Positions 1 through 9,838 of a stretch of DNA of 64,000 nt are shown in pieces. Positions within the stretch are counted from its first letter, which is position 1; the number at the start of each line of letters is the position of its first letter. The position numbers were made by a program, and so were the translations under genes. A model generated the notes under the pieces. It ran no database searches, had not been told where the DNA came from, and saw only the letters and a program-made list of their open reading frames with translations. Source of the stretch: Lysobacter sp. ISL-50 (GTDB lineage Bacteria; Pseudomonadota; Gammaproteobacteria; Xanthomonadales; Xanthomonadaceae); the NCBI RefSeq assembly GCF_018612875.1, contig NZ_JAGGRI010000013.1, positions 62,468 through 126,467 on the forward strand, given 5' to 3'.

Positions 1-1636
<1,636 letters not shown>

Positions 1637-1720
1637 GAGTTCCCGATCGGCGCGATCGACCCGCATCGCGCCGGCGAGCGCAGCGTCATGCACCGCCGCG
1701 CTCGCCCCACCGCGGCGGCA

Positions 1721-3142
1721 TCAGGGGCCGGACAGGTAACGCGCGGCCCACCTGCGGCCGATATCGATGGTCTGGTCCGCGCTGTAGTGGGTGTCGTCGG
1801 CGAAGCCCGCGCCGATATCGTCCGTGCGGACATAGAACACCCGTTGCGGATCGGCGTCAGCCGCCTGCACCATGCCGTCGTTGACCTGCTGCATTCCGGT
1901 CCGGGCGGCGGGAGCGGCGAATGAGGGCATGTTGGGATTGATCTGGGTCAGATAGAACCGCAGCTGCGGCGCCTGCACATCGGCGCGGACATCGGCCATG
2001 AATCGGCTCAGGTTCGCGCCGTAGCCCGAGCCCGTGCCGAACAGCGCATCGCTTTCCCCCTGCAGCCAGAACATCGCCCGCAACGTGGGCGCATAACCCT
2101 GGCCGCGCAGCTCGGCGAGCATCGCGTGGATGTGCTGGATCAGCGTCGGATACAGCGGGGTGGCGCTGGCCCCGGTCTTCACGAAGTTCTGCGCCAGCCC
2201 CGCCATGCCGACCGCGTACTTGATGATCGCGACCGGTTTGTCGCTGCCCACCGCGTAGTCGCTGCCCAACGCAAGCTCGGGTCCGAATCCATCATAATTT
2301 CCGTGGAAACCGGAGCCTTGCGTGTCCAGTTGCGCCATCGATCCGATACTGGCGAGGGCATCGCCCAGCAGGTGCTGGCGATAGCCCAGCAAGGCGCGCG
2401 GGTCCGGAGCGTCGGCATAGTGGCGATTGGCCGCGCTCAGTCGCGCCGAGTTCGCGCCCCAACCTTGCGAATTGGATTGCCCGGACACGATGAACACATC
2501 GATCGGCATGGCCGCCGGACGGGCCGCGACGGGCGTCGCCGTCAGCCGCACGTTGTCCAGATCGACATAGGTGTTGGCAAGCGGACTTCCGCGCAACTCA
2601 ATGCGCAGGCGCTCGCCCAGGCCCGGCGGATTCGCGCCGGTCTCGAAGTCGCGGCCGGTGTCGGCGAACGCGCCCGGCGCGGCGAGATTGCGGCTCGCGC
2701 CCGACCAACTGACCACCGGCTTGCCGGTCTGCGTCGTCAAGCGGATGTCGTAGCGTCCGAACGCACCAGCGCCGCCGTTGCGCGTGCCGCTGGCGACAGT
2801 CAGCGTATAGCGGGTATTGGCCTGCAAGCGCTCGGTCAGCACCTGTTCGATGCCGCTTTGGCCATTCCAGTGGAACTCGATGTTGTTTCCGTCGACACCC
2901 GGCGTCGCGCCGGAATAGAAGGTCTGTATTCCAGGCGTTTCCGGTGCCAGCAAGCCGCGCTGCCCGCTTTCGCCGAGCGCCCGCCAACCGCTGACGGCGT
3001 TGGTCACCGTGAATTCGCCCGCGAAGCTGTCCTGCTCGAAGCTGGGGTTGACGACGGCGACCTCGGCGGCAGGCGCGGGCGATGCGGCCAAGGCCGCGGC
3101 CAGGGTGCAGGCGATGCGGATGCCTTGCGACGGCATGTTCAT
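1721..3142 (-). CDS. Secreted SGNH-type carbohydrate acetylesterase (SASA domain)
   Basis: Probable exported esterase removing acetyl groups from a carbohydrate. The N-terminus is a signal peptide (about residues 1-26, ending near SPAPAA). A roughly 180-residue beta-rich domain follows (FEQDSF...YVDLDNVRL) that looks like a carbohydrate-binding or DUF642-like jelly roll. The C-terminal SASA/CE6-like domain has the nucleophile block SGQSNSQG near residue 223, the oxyanion block WLQGESDA, and the catalytic Asp/His block DDTHYS near the end. I chose the ATG at 3142, which begins the signal peptide, over an upstream TTG at 3175. Exact substrate unknown: sialate, xylan or another glycan are all possible. 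It is convergent with glpK and not obviously in an operon. Confidence 0.8.
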   Translation of the reverse strand: MNMPSQGIRIACTLAAALAASPAPAAEVAVVNPSFEQDSFAGEFTVTNAVSGWRALGESGQRGLLAPETPGIQTFYSGATPGVDGNNIEFHWNGQSGIEQVLTERLQANTRYTLTVASGTRNGGAGAFGRYDIRLTTQTGKPVVSWSGASRNLAAPGAFADTGRDFETGANPPGLGERLRIELRGSPLANTYVDLDNVRLTATPVAARPAAMPIDVFIVSGQSNSQGWGANSARLSAANRHYADAPDPRALLGYRQHLLGDALASIGSMAQLDTQGSGFHGNYDGFGPELALGSDYAVGSDKPVAIIKYAVGMAGLAQNFVKTGASATPLYPTLIQHIHAMLAELRGQGYAPTLRAMFWLQGESDALFGTGSGYGANLSRFMADVRADVQAPQLRFYLTQINPNMPSFAAPAARTGMQQVNDGMVQAADADPQRVFYVRTDDIGAGFADDTHYSADQTIDIGRRWAARYLSGP

Positions 3143-3367
3143 GCGATGGTCTCGATAAGTAGATGAAAGGGACAACCGCCTCGCCCGGCGGACGTGCGGT
3201 CGTACTCATCTGCCTGATCGCATTGTCGCAACGCGGCCGGACCGAATCCGGACACGACCTTGGTCTAAAACCCCGGGGTCGGATCTACCGGTGGCGCCGT
3301 TGCACCCACATCGACGCATCCGCTCAGCCCCTCTCCCGCGAAACGGACAGGGGCACAAAAGCAGAAC

Positions 3368-6300
3368 TCAAGCCTCGTCCGGCACCTTGACCTTGAACCA
3401 CGCCGCATACAACGCCGGCAGGAACAACAAGGTCAGCGCCGTCGCCACCAGCAAGCCGCCCATGATCGCCACCGCCATCGGCCCGAAGAACGCGCTGCGC
3501 GACAGCGGAATCATCGCCAGGATCGCCGCCAGCGCGGTCAGCACGATCGGGCGGAATCGCCGCACCGTCGCATCGACGATCGCTTTCCACGGCTCGTGCC
3601 CTTCGCCGCGATCCTGTTCGATCTGATCGACCAGGATCACCGAGTTGCGCATGATCATGCCGGCCAGCGCGATCGTGCCCAGCATGGCGACGAAGCCGAA
3701 CGGCACGCGGAAGATCAGCAGGAACAAGGTCACGCCGATCAGGCCCAGCGGCGCGGTCAGCAGCACCATGAAGCTGCGCGAGAAGCTGCGCAGCTGCAGC
3801 ATCAGCAAGGTGAACACCGCGAACAGGAACAGCGGCACGCCGGCGTTGATCGACTTCTGCCCGCGCTCGGAGTCCTCGACGCTGCCGCCGACTTCGATCG
3901 AATAACCGTACGGCAGTTGCGAACGCAGTCCGTCGAGCGTCGGCGAAATCTGCGCCATCACCGACGCCGGCTGGGTGCCGTCGTAGATGTCCGCGCGCAC
4001 GGTGATGGTCGGCAGGCGGTCGCGATGCCAGATGATGCCCTCTTCGAAACCGTACTCCAGAGTCGCGATCTGGGTCAGCGGCACGCTGCGCCCGCTGCTG
4101 GTCGGCACCGCCAGATTGCCGAGCATGTCCAACTGCACGCGCTCTTCCTGCGGGCCGCGCAACAGCATTTCGATCAGCTCGTTGCTTTCGCGATAGGTGC
4201 TGATGTGCGAGCCCGACAGCGAGCTGGACAGGAACTGCGACAACTGCGCGGAACTGATGCCCAGCGCGCGCGCGCGCTCCTGATCGACCTGCAGCCGCAC
4301 GACCTTGCTCGGCTCGTCCCAGTCCAGGTTGACGTTGGCCACGTGGGCATTGGCGCGGATCCGCTCGCGCGCCTTGTAGGCGATCTTGCGCACCTCGTCG
4401 ATGTGTTCGCCCGACACGCGGAACTGCACCGGATAACCGACCGGCGGGCCGTTCTCCAGGCGCGTCACGCGCAACTGCAGTTCCGGGAAACGCGGCACCA
4501 CGTCCTTGATGATCCAGCTGCGCAGCGTTTCGCGCGCCTGCAAGTCCTTGGGCATCAGCACGAACTGGGCGAAGTTGGCGGCCGGCAGTTGCTGATCCAG
4601 CGGCAGATAGAAGCGCGGCGAACCGGTGCCGACATAGGCCACGTAGTTGGCCAGGTCCTTGCGCGTCTTGAGCAGGGCTTCAAGGCGCTGGGCCTGCTCG
4701 GTGGTCTGGCGCAGCGACGAGCCTTCGGCCAGTTCCATGTCGACCATCAGTTCCGGACGCACCGAGTCGGGGAAGAACTGCTGCGGCACGAAGCGGAACA
4801 GGACGATCGAGCCGACGAAGGCCGCGACGGTGATGCCGATCACCAGCCAGCGCCGGCGCACGCACCAGGTCACCCAGCCGCGGAAGCGCACATAGAACTT
4901 GGATTCGTACGGATCGTGGGCATGGTCCACCGGGTCCTTCGGCGCGATCACGCTCGACAGCAACGGAATGCGCCTGGCGAGACTGCTGCGCGCATCGTGC
5001 CAGCGCGCGGCCAACGATCCGGGCTTGGGCGCGGCGGCGTGGCCGTGATCGGGCAACAGCTTGTCGCCGAGGAAGGGGATGAACGCCACCGCCGCGATCC
5101 ACGACACGCACAAGGCGATGGTCACCACCTGGAACAGGGAACGCGTGTATTCGCCGGTGCCCGACGCCGCGGTCGCGATCGGCAGGAAGCCGGCCGCGGT
5201 GATCAAGGTGCCGGTGAGCATCGGGAAGGCGGTGCTGTCCCAGGCGAAGGCGGCCGCGCGCAGGCGGTCGAAGCCCTGCTCCATCTTGATCGCCATCATC
5301 TCCACGGCGATGATCGCGTCGTCCACCAACAGGCCCAGCGCCAGCACCAGCGCGCCCAGCGAAATCTTGTGCAGGCCGACGCCGAAGAAATCCATCGCCG
5401 CGAAGGTCATCGCCAGCACGAGCGGAATCGAAAGCGCGACGACCAGCCCGGTGCGCAGGCCCAGCGAGAAGAAACTCACCAGCAGCACGATCGCCACCGC
5501 TTCGGCCAACACGCGGACGAACTCGCCGACCGACTCTTCCACCGCCGCCGGCTGATCGGCGACCTTGCGCAGTTGCATGCCCGCCGGCAGGGTTTTCTGC
5601 AAGTTGGCGAATTCGCTTTCCAGGGTCTTGCCGAGCTTGAGGATGTCGCCGCCCTGCTTCATCGACACGCCGATGCCGATCGCGTCCTCGCCCATGAAGC
5701 GCATGCGCGGCTGCGGCGGATCGGAGAAGCCGCGCCGCACCTCGGCCACATCGCCCAGGCGGAAGGTGCGATCGCCGACGCGGATCGGGAATTGCTTGAT
5801 CTGATCGACCGAAGTGAACTGGCCGCCGACGCGGATCGGCACGCGGCTGGACGGCGTTTCGAAGAAGCCGGCCGCGACCAGCGCGTTCTGCTGGTTCAAC
5901 GCGTCCTGCACCGCCTGCGCCGGAATGCCCAGGGTGGAGAGCTTGACGTTGGACAGCTCGACCCAGATTTTTTCGTCCTGCACGCCGAACAGTTCGATCT
6001 TGCCCACGTCCTGCTGGCTTTGCAGGGCGAGTTGGACGCGTTCGGCGTAGTCCTTGAGCACGGCGTAGTCGAAGCCGTCGCCGGTCAGCGCGTAGATGTT
6101 GCCGAAGGTGTCGCCGAATTCGTCGTTGAAGAACGGGCCGATCGCGTCGCTGGGCAAGGTCGGGCGGATGTCGCCGATCTTCTTGCGCACCTGATACCAC
6201 AGCGGCTGGATTTCCTTGGAGCGCATCGAGTCGCGCGCGGCGAAGATCACCTGCGATTCGCCGGCGCGCGAATACGAGCGGATGAACTCGTACTCGCCGG

Positions 6301-6526
6301 TCTCCATGAGCTTCTTCTCGATCCGCTCGGTGACCTGGCGCGAGACTTCCTCCGCGGTCGCGCCCGGCCACAGCGTGCGCACCACCATTACCTTGAAGGT
6401 GAAGGCCGGATCTTCGCTGCGGCCCAGGCGCAGGTACGACATCGCGCCGGCCAGCGCGAGCACCAGCATCGCGTAGACGATCAGGCTGCGATGACGCAAA
6501 GCCCATTCGGAAAGGTTGAAGCGCAT
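3368..6526 (-). CDS. RND efflux transporter, inner-membrane permease
   Basis: Proton-driven inner-membrane pump of a tripartite efflux system. The 1052-residue product has the two large periplasmic loops and roughly 12 membrane spans of the AcrB/MMPL superfamily. The proton-relay block in TM4 (LVLALGLLVDDAIIAVE) carries the paired Asp residues, and the C-terminal half contains GMIMRNSVILVDQI. The start at 6526 (MRFNLSEWALRHRS) matches the conserved N-terminus of this subgroup. An in-frame ATG at 6544 has a better purine-rich upstream stretch, but that stretch belongs to the palindrome at 6547-6586. It lies downstream of the adaptor gene in one operon and should work with a TolC-type channel; tolC at 9.8 kb is a candidate. 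Substrate cannot be read from sequence. Confidence 0.93.
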   Translation of the reverse strand: MRFNLSEWALRHRSLIVYAMLVLALAGAMSYLRLGRSEDPAFTFKVMVVRTLWPGATAEEVSRQVTERIEKKLMETGEYEFIRSYSRAGESQVIFAARDSMRSKEIQPLWYQVRKKIGDIRPTLPSDAIGPFFNDEFGDTFGNIYALTGDGFDYAVLKDYAERVQLALQSQQDVGKIELFGVQDEKIWVELSNVKLSTLGIPAQAVQDALNQQNALVAAGFFETPSSRVPIRVGGQFTSVDQIKQFPIRVGDRTFRLGDVAEVRRGFSDPPQPRMRFMGEDAIGIGVSMKQGGDILKLGKTLESEFANLQKTLPAGMQLRKVADQPAAVEESVGEFVRVLAEAVAIVLLVSFFSLGLRTGLVVALSIPLVLAMTFAAMDFFGVGLHKISLGALVLALGLLVDDAIIAVEMMAIKMEQGFDRLRAAAFAWDSTAFPMLTGTLITAAGFLPIATAASGTGEYTRSLFQVVTIALCVSWIAAVAFIPFLGDKLLPDHGHAAAPKPGSLAARWHDARSSLARRIPLLSSVIAPKDPVDHAHDPYESKFYVRFRGWVTWCVRRRWLVIGITVAAFVGSIVLFRFVPQQFFPDSVRPELMVDMELAEGSSLRQTTEQAQRLEALLKTRKDLANYVAYVGTGSPRFYLPLDQQLPAANFAQFVLMPKDLQARETLRSWIIKDVVPRFPELQLRVTRLENGPPVGYPVQFRVSGEHIDEVRKIAYKARERIRANAHVANVNLDWDEPSKVVRLQVDQERARALGISSAQLSQFLSSSLSGSHISTYRESNELIEMLLRGPQEERVQLDMLGNLAVPTSSGRSVPLTQIATLEYGFEEGIIWHRDRLPTITVRADIYDGTQPASVMAQISPTLDGLRSQLPYGYSIEVGGSVEDSERGQKSINAGVPLFLFAVFTLLMLQLRSFSRSFMVLLTAPLGLIGVTLFLLIFRVPFGFVAMLGTIALAGMIMRNSVILVDQIEQDRGEGHEPWKAIVDATVRRFRPIVLTALAAILAMIPLSRSAFFGPMAVAIMGGLLVATALTLLFLPALYAAWFKVKVPDEA

Positions 6527-6546
6527 AAAGTAAACCCACTTCATTA

Positions 6547-6586
6547 TCCCCCTCTCCCGCAAAGCGGGAGAGGGCAGGGGTGAGGG
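6547..6586. repeat. Palindrome between efflux adaptor and pump
   Basis: A short perfect hairpin (CCCTCTCCCGC / GCGGGAGAGGG) with a CAGGGGTGAGGG tail. It sits in the roughly 130-base spacer of the efflux operon. Related hairpins occur at 3327-3354 and 29696-29719. It could attenuate or stabilise the downstream mRNA segment; function is inferred only from position. Confidence 0.7.
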
Positions 6587-6659
6587 CACGAAAGCCTAAA
6601 AAACGCCTAAAAAACCCGAAGCCGCCAACGCGCGCCACGATCGGCGGCACGCATCGCGA

Positions 6660-7838
6660 TCACTTCTCGACCGGATGGTTATCGCGGTCCACCGCGAGCA
6701 CTTTCTGACCGTCGCGCAACAGGTGGCCGCCGGCGGATACGACCCAGTCGGCCGCGCTCAGGCCCTTAACGACAGGTACGCGGTCTTGACCGAAGGGTCC
6801 GGCGACGATGGGTTTGAGCTTCACCGTGGCGCTGGCCAGATCGGCGACGAACACCGCGGTGCCGTTGCCGGTGCGCTGCACCGCGGCGAGCGGCACGCTC
6901 AGGCCGGAGGCGGCCGCGTCGGGCTGATAGATGCGCGCGCTCTGGCCCAGTTCCAGCGTTCCGGCCGGGGCATCGACGCTGACCCGCGCGGCATAAGTGC
7001 GCGAGGCCGGATCGGCCGCGGGCGAGACTTCGCGCACGCGCGCCGGCCAGCGCTTGCCCGGGATCGACCACAGTTCCACCAGCACCTGCTGGCCCGGCTT
7101 GAAGGTCGCGATCGCGCCCTCGGGCACGGCGAAGGCGACTTCGCGCGCGCCGTCGGCGGCCAGCGCGAACACCTGCTGGCCGGCCGCGACCACCTGCCCG
7201 GCTTCGGCGCTGCGCGAGGCGATCACGCCTTCGGCCGGCGCGCGCAACTGGGTGTAGGCCGATTGATTGCGGGCGACGTCCAGATTGGCGCGCGCCGAAT
7301 TGAGCTGGGCTTGCGCGGCCTTGGCCGCGGCGTCCTGTGCGTCCAGCGTCGAACGGCTGACGAGTTGGTCCTTGCCCAACTGCGCGAACCGCACCTGGTC
7401 GGCACGGGCGCGGGCGTATTCGGCCTCGGCCGCGGCGAACTGCGCCTGCGCGGCGCGGCTTTGCGCCTCCAGGTCGCCCGGATCGAGCACCGCCAGCACC
7501 TGCCCGGCGGCGACGTGGGCGCCGACATCGACCTTGCGCTCGATCAGCTTGCCGCCGACCCGGAACGACAGCGGGCTTTCTTCGCGGGCGCGGACCTCGC
7601 CGGCATAGGCCGAGACCGCGTTGACCGCACCGGTCGGCCGGCTCACCAGCACCGGCCGCACCGCTTCGGCGGCGGGCTTGCCGTCGCCGCAGGCGGCCAG
7701 GGCCAGACTCAGCGCCGCCGCCAGCACGGCCGCGCCGGTTGCGAAGCCGCGGCGGCGACCGCCGGGCGGTGCCGGAGCGCCGTGCGAAACTGGGGTGGAG
7801 GCGGAAAAAATCCGGCTGCGCATTGCAGATGGCCTCAT
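6660..7838 (-). CDS. RND efflux periplasmic adaptor lipoprotein
   Basis: Membrane-fusion protein linking the RND pump to an outer-membrane channel. The 392-residue product has an N-terminal lipoprotein signal with lipobox LAAC near residue 50, so it is probably anchored by an acylated Cys. The order of parts is typical: a lipoyl half-motif (GGKLIERKVDVGAHVAAGQ), an Ala-rich alpha-helical hairpin (about residues 125-195), a second lipoyl half (APAEGVIASRSAEAGQVV), then beta-barrel and membrane-proximal domains. The ATG at 7838 gives a slightly long n-region; an internal ATG at 7823 is equally possible. It is the first gene of the operon with the RND permease and is divergent from the TetR-type regulator. 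Its promoter area contains a GTAC-N6-GTAC dyad. Confidence 0.92.
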   Translation of the reverse strand: MRPSAMRSRIFSASTPVSHGAPAPPGGRRRGFATGAAVLAAALSLALAACGDGKPAAEAVRPVLVSRPTGAVNAVSAYAGEVRAREESPLSFRVGGKLIERKVDVGAHVAAGQVLAVLDPGDLEAQSRAAQAQFAAAEAEYARARADQVRFAQLGKDQLVSRSTLDAQDAAAKAAQAQLNSARANLDVARNQSAYTQLRAPAEGVIASRSAEAGQVVAAGQQVFALAADGAREVAFAVPEGAIATFKPGQQVLVELWSIPGKRWPARVREVSPAADPASRTYAARVSVDAPAGTLELGQSARIYQPDAAASGLSVPLAAVQRTGNGTAVFVADLASATVKLKPIVAGPFGQDRVPVVKGLSAADWVVSAGGHLLRDGQKVLAVDRDNHPVEK

Positions 7839-7845
7839 CGCGAAT

Positions 7846-7867
7846 TAATGTACTTGGCGGTACTGTA
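7846..7867. promoter_or_regulatory. Candidate TetR-type operator in the efflux promoter
   Basis: A partial dyad with GTAC at 7850-7853 and again at 7860-7863, flanked by TA on each side, lies 8 bases upstream of the adaptor start codon. On the minus strand it abuts an AT-rich TATACA that could be the -10 element. The position between a divergent TetR-family gene and its likely target operon fits a repressor operator. The half-sites are imperfect, so this is an inference. Confidence 0.45.
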
Positions 7868-7939
7868 TAAATAACGAACCACGCAGTCCAGTATTGTTTC
7901 CTATCAAAGTTCAACCCGCTACCGGCCCGCGTAGAACCC

Positions 7940-8190
7940 GCCCCCCAATGCGCCAGTCCATCGAAATTGCGTAAAAACACCCAACGGTGCCGCGTCAGCC
8001 CATCGAAGCCACGTAAAGAACACCCAAGTACGCCGCGCCAGCCCATCGAAGCCACTTAAAGCCGTAGCGCCAGCCCATCGAAATTGCGCAGAGAACACCC
8101 CACCTTGCCGCGCCAGCCCATCGACGCCGCGTAAAGAACGCCCCACCACATCGCGCCAACCCATCGACACCACGTAAAAAACGCCCTACC
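7940..8190. repeat. Degenerate ~43-bp tandem repeat, six copies
   Basis: The segment CAGCCCATCGA or a one-base variant recurs at 7954, 7996, 8039, 8071, 8114 and 8157, giving spacings of 42, 43, 32, 43 and 43 bases. Each copy continues with a GCGTAAAGAACACCC-like tail. The copies differ at many positions. The array fills most of the 411-base gap (7839-8249) between the efflux adaptor and its divergent regulator. Open frames through it are repetitive and resemble no protein I know, so I treat it as non-coding. Confidence 0.85.
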
Positions 8191-8249
8191 CGCCACGCCA
8201 GCGAGCCACCGCCCCCAGCCCTACCGACCAGAGCCTCCAGCCCCAATCC

Positions 8250-8912
8250 ATGTCCACCCCCCGCCCCACCCACCCCGCCGCGCCCCCCAAGCCTCCCGGC
8301 CCCGGCCGCCCCAAAGACCTGGGCAAGCGCAACGCCATCCTCGAAGCGGCCAAGCGGCTGTTCCTGATCGAAGGCTTCGACGGCGTGAGCATGGATCAGA
8401 TCGCGACCGAGGCCGGCGTCTCCAAACTCACCGTTTACAGCCATTTCGGCGACAAAGAGACCTTGTTCGGCGCCGCGGTGAAGGCCTATTGCGAGCAGCA
8501 CCTGCCCTCGCCGTTGTTCGAACCGGCCCTGGCGACCCCGCTGCGCGAGCGCCTGATCGAGATCGCCACCGCCTTCTACGAGTTGATCAGCACGCCCGAG
8601 GCGATCCAGATCCACCGCCTGCTGTGCTCCCCGCAGATGGCCGACTCGCCGCTGTCGAAGATGTTCTGGGACGCCGGTCCGCAACGGCTGCACACCGAGT
8701 TCGCGGATTTGCTGCAACGTCGGGCCGAAACCGGCGAACTGGAGGTCGAGGACGCGTTGCGCGCCGCCAACCAGTTCTTCGCCCTGGTCAAGGGCGAGCC
8801 GCACGCGCTGCTGATGTTCGGCTGCGGCAGCACCGGCAAGAGCGAATTGAAGGCGCATATCGAGGCGTCGGTAACCATGTTCCTGCGCGCCTACGCCCGC
8901 CGCGAGGCCTGA
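8250..8912 (+). CDS. TetR/AcrR-family transcriptional regulator
   Basis: DNA-binding repressor, probably of the divergent efflux operon. The N-terminal extension is Pro-rich (residues 1-20). The TetR helix-turn-helix follows (about residues 28-72: AILEAAKRLFLIEGF, GVSMDQIATEAGVSKLTVYSHF). The C-terminal ligand-binding region ends in RAYARREA and resembles the AefR-like TetR C-terminal type. Length (220 residues) is normal. The gap to the efflux genes holds the tandem repeat and the candidate dyad. Ligand unknown. Role as repressor of this efflux system is inferred from the divergent arrangement. Confidence 0.93.
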   Translation: MSTPRPTHPAAPPKPPGPGRPKDLGKRNAILEAAKRLFLIEGFDGVSMDQIATEAGVSKLTVYSHFGDKETLFGAAVKAYCEQHLPSPLFEPALATPLRERLIEIATAFYELISTPEAIQIHRLLCSPQMADSPLSKMFWDAGPQRLHTEFADLLQRRAETGELEVEDALRAANQFFALVKGEPHALLMFGCGSTGKSELKAHIEASVTMFLRAYARREA

Positions 8913-9043
8913 CTTTGCCGGGCCCTGGCAACGCGTCGGAATGAGCTAAGTAGGCACGGTGCCAGGAGTTCTGGTGACTTTCGGCACTAAGCCCCGCCGG
9001 TCCCGTGGTTAATTCTTTTTCTGCCGGGCAAGCGCGGTCCCGG

Positions 9044-9049
9044 TAGAAT
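9044..9049 (+). promoter_or_regulatory. Candidate -10 element for pcm-tolC
   Basis: TAGAAT in a locally AT-richer patch, 33 bases upstream of the pcm start codon. No convincing -35 hexamer is seen at 17 bases spacing. Confidence 0.35.
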
Positions 9050-9081
9050 TCGCGGTTCCCGCGCACGATGAAGACCCCCCG

Positions 9082-9750
9082 ATGATTACGATCGATTACG
9101 CCAAGTCACGTGAACTGATGGTCGAACAACAAGTTCGGCCCTGGGACGTGCTCGACCCGCGCGTGCTCGATGTACTGGCGCAATTGCCGCGCGAAGCCTT
9201 CGTGGCCGACGCGCACCGCAACCTGGCCTACACCGACCTGTCGCTGCCGCTGGCGCATGGCGAATTCATGATGAAGCCGGTGATGGAAGGCCGGACCCTG
9301 CAGTCGCTGGCGGTCGATCCGACCGACGACGTGCTGGAGATCGGCACCGGCAGCGGTTACCTGACCGCCTGCCTGGGCCGCCTGGCGCGCGAAGTGGTCA
9401 GCCTGGAAATCCATCCCGATCTGGCCGCGACCGCGCGCGAGCGCCTGGCCGCCCAGTCCGTCCTCAACGCCCAGGTCATCGAGGCCGACGCGCTGAACTA
9501 CAGCACCGACCGCCGTTTCAACGCGATCTGCGTGACCGGCGCGGTGTCGCAGATTCCGCCGCAGTGGCTGCAGTGGCTGCAGCCGGGCGGCCGCCTGTTC
9601 GTGGTCCGCGGCCGCTCGCCGGCGATGGAAGGCGTGCTGCTGACCGGCGGCGAGCGCAACGAAGTCAACGCTTCGCGCATCCAGTCGTTGTTCGAAACCG
9701 ATTTGCCGTATCTCCAAGGCGCCGCGCCCGCGCCCGCCTTCGAGTTCTGA
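9082..9750 (+). CDS. pcm: Protein-L-isoaspartate O-methyltransferase family protein
   Basis: SAM-dependent methyltransferase of the PCMT family, which repairs isoaspartyl residues in damaged proteins. The 222-residue product has the N-terminal PCMT signature (PREAFVADAHRNLAYTD) and SAM-binding motif I (VLEIGTGSGYLTACLG, about residues 84-99), followed by motif II-like DALNYSTDRRFNAI. It is of normal length for the family. It sits 88 bases upstream of tolC on the same strand, an arrangement I recall as common in Xanthomonadaceae. Whether this paralogue is a true isoaspartate repair enzyme or a related methyltransferase cannot be settled from sequence. Confidence 0.88.
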   Translation: MITIDYAKSRELMVEQQVRPWDVLDPRVLDVLAQLPREAFVADAHRNLAYTDLSLPLAHGEFMMKPVMEGRTLQSLAVDPTDDVLEIGTGSGYLTACLGRLAREVVSLEIHPDLAATARERLAAQSVLNAQVIEADALNYSTDRRFNAICVTGAVSQIPPQWLQWLQPGGRLFVVRGRSPAMEGVLLTGGERNEVNASRIQSLFETDLPYLQGAAPAPAFEF

Positions 9751-9838
9751 CCGACCTGTCAGTTATCCGTCAGCCCTTCGTAAGAGCCCGCGTGCCAGCA
9801 TGCGGGTTCTCAAAAACAAGCAAGTCCAAGGAAGCCGC

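Noticed and set aside
3596..6583. 995-codon plus-strand frame opposite the RND pump
   Set aside because: High-GC shadow of the real gene: His/Gln/Arg-rich, no domain, no ribosome binding site.
6526..6589. N-terminal extension of the RND pump to 6589
   Set aside because: The extra residues are encoded by the palindrome at 6547-6586 and are not part of the conserved protein.
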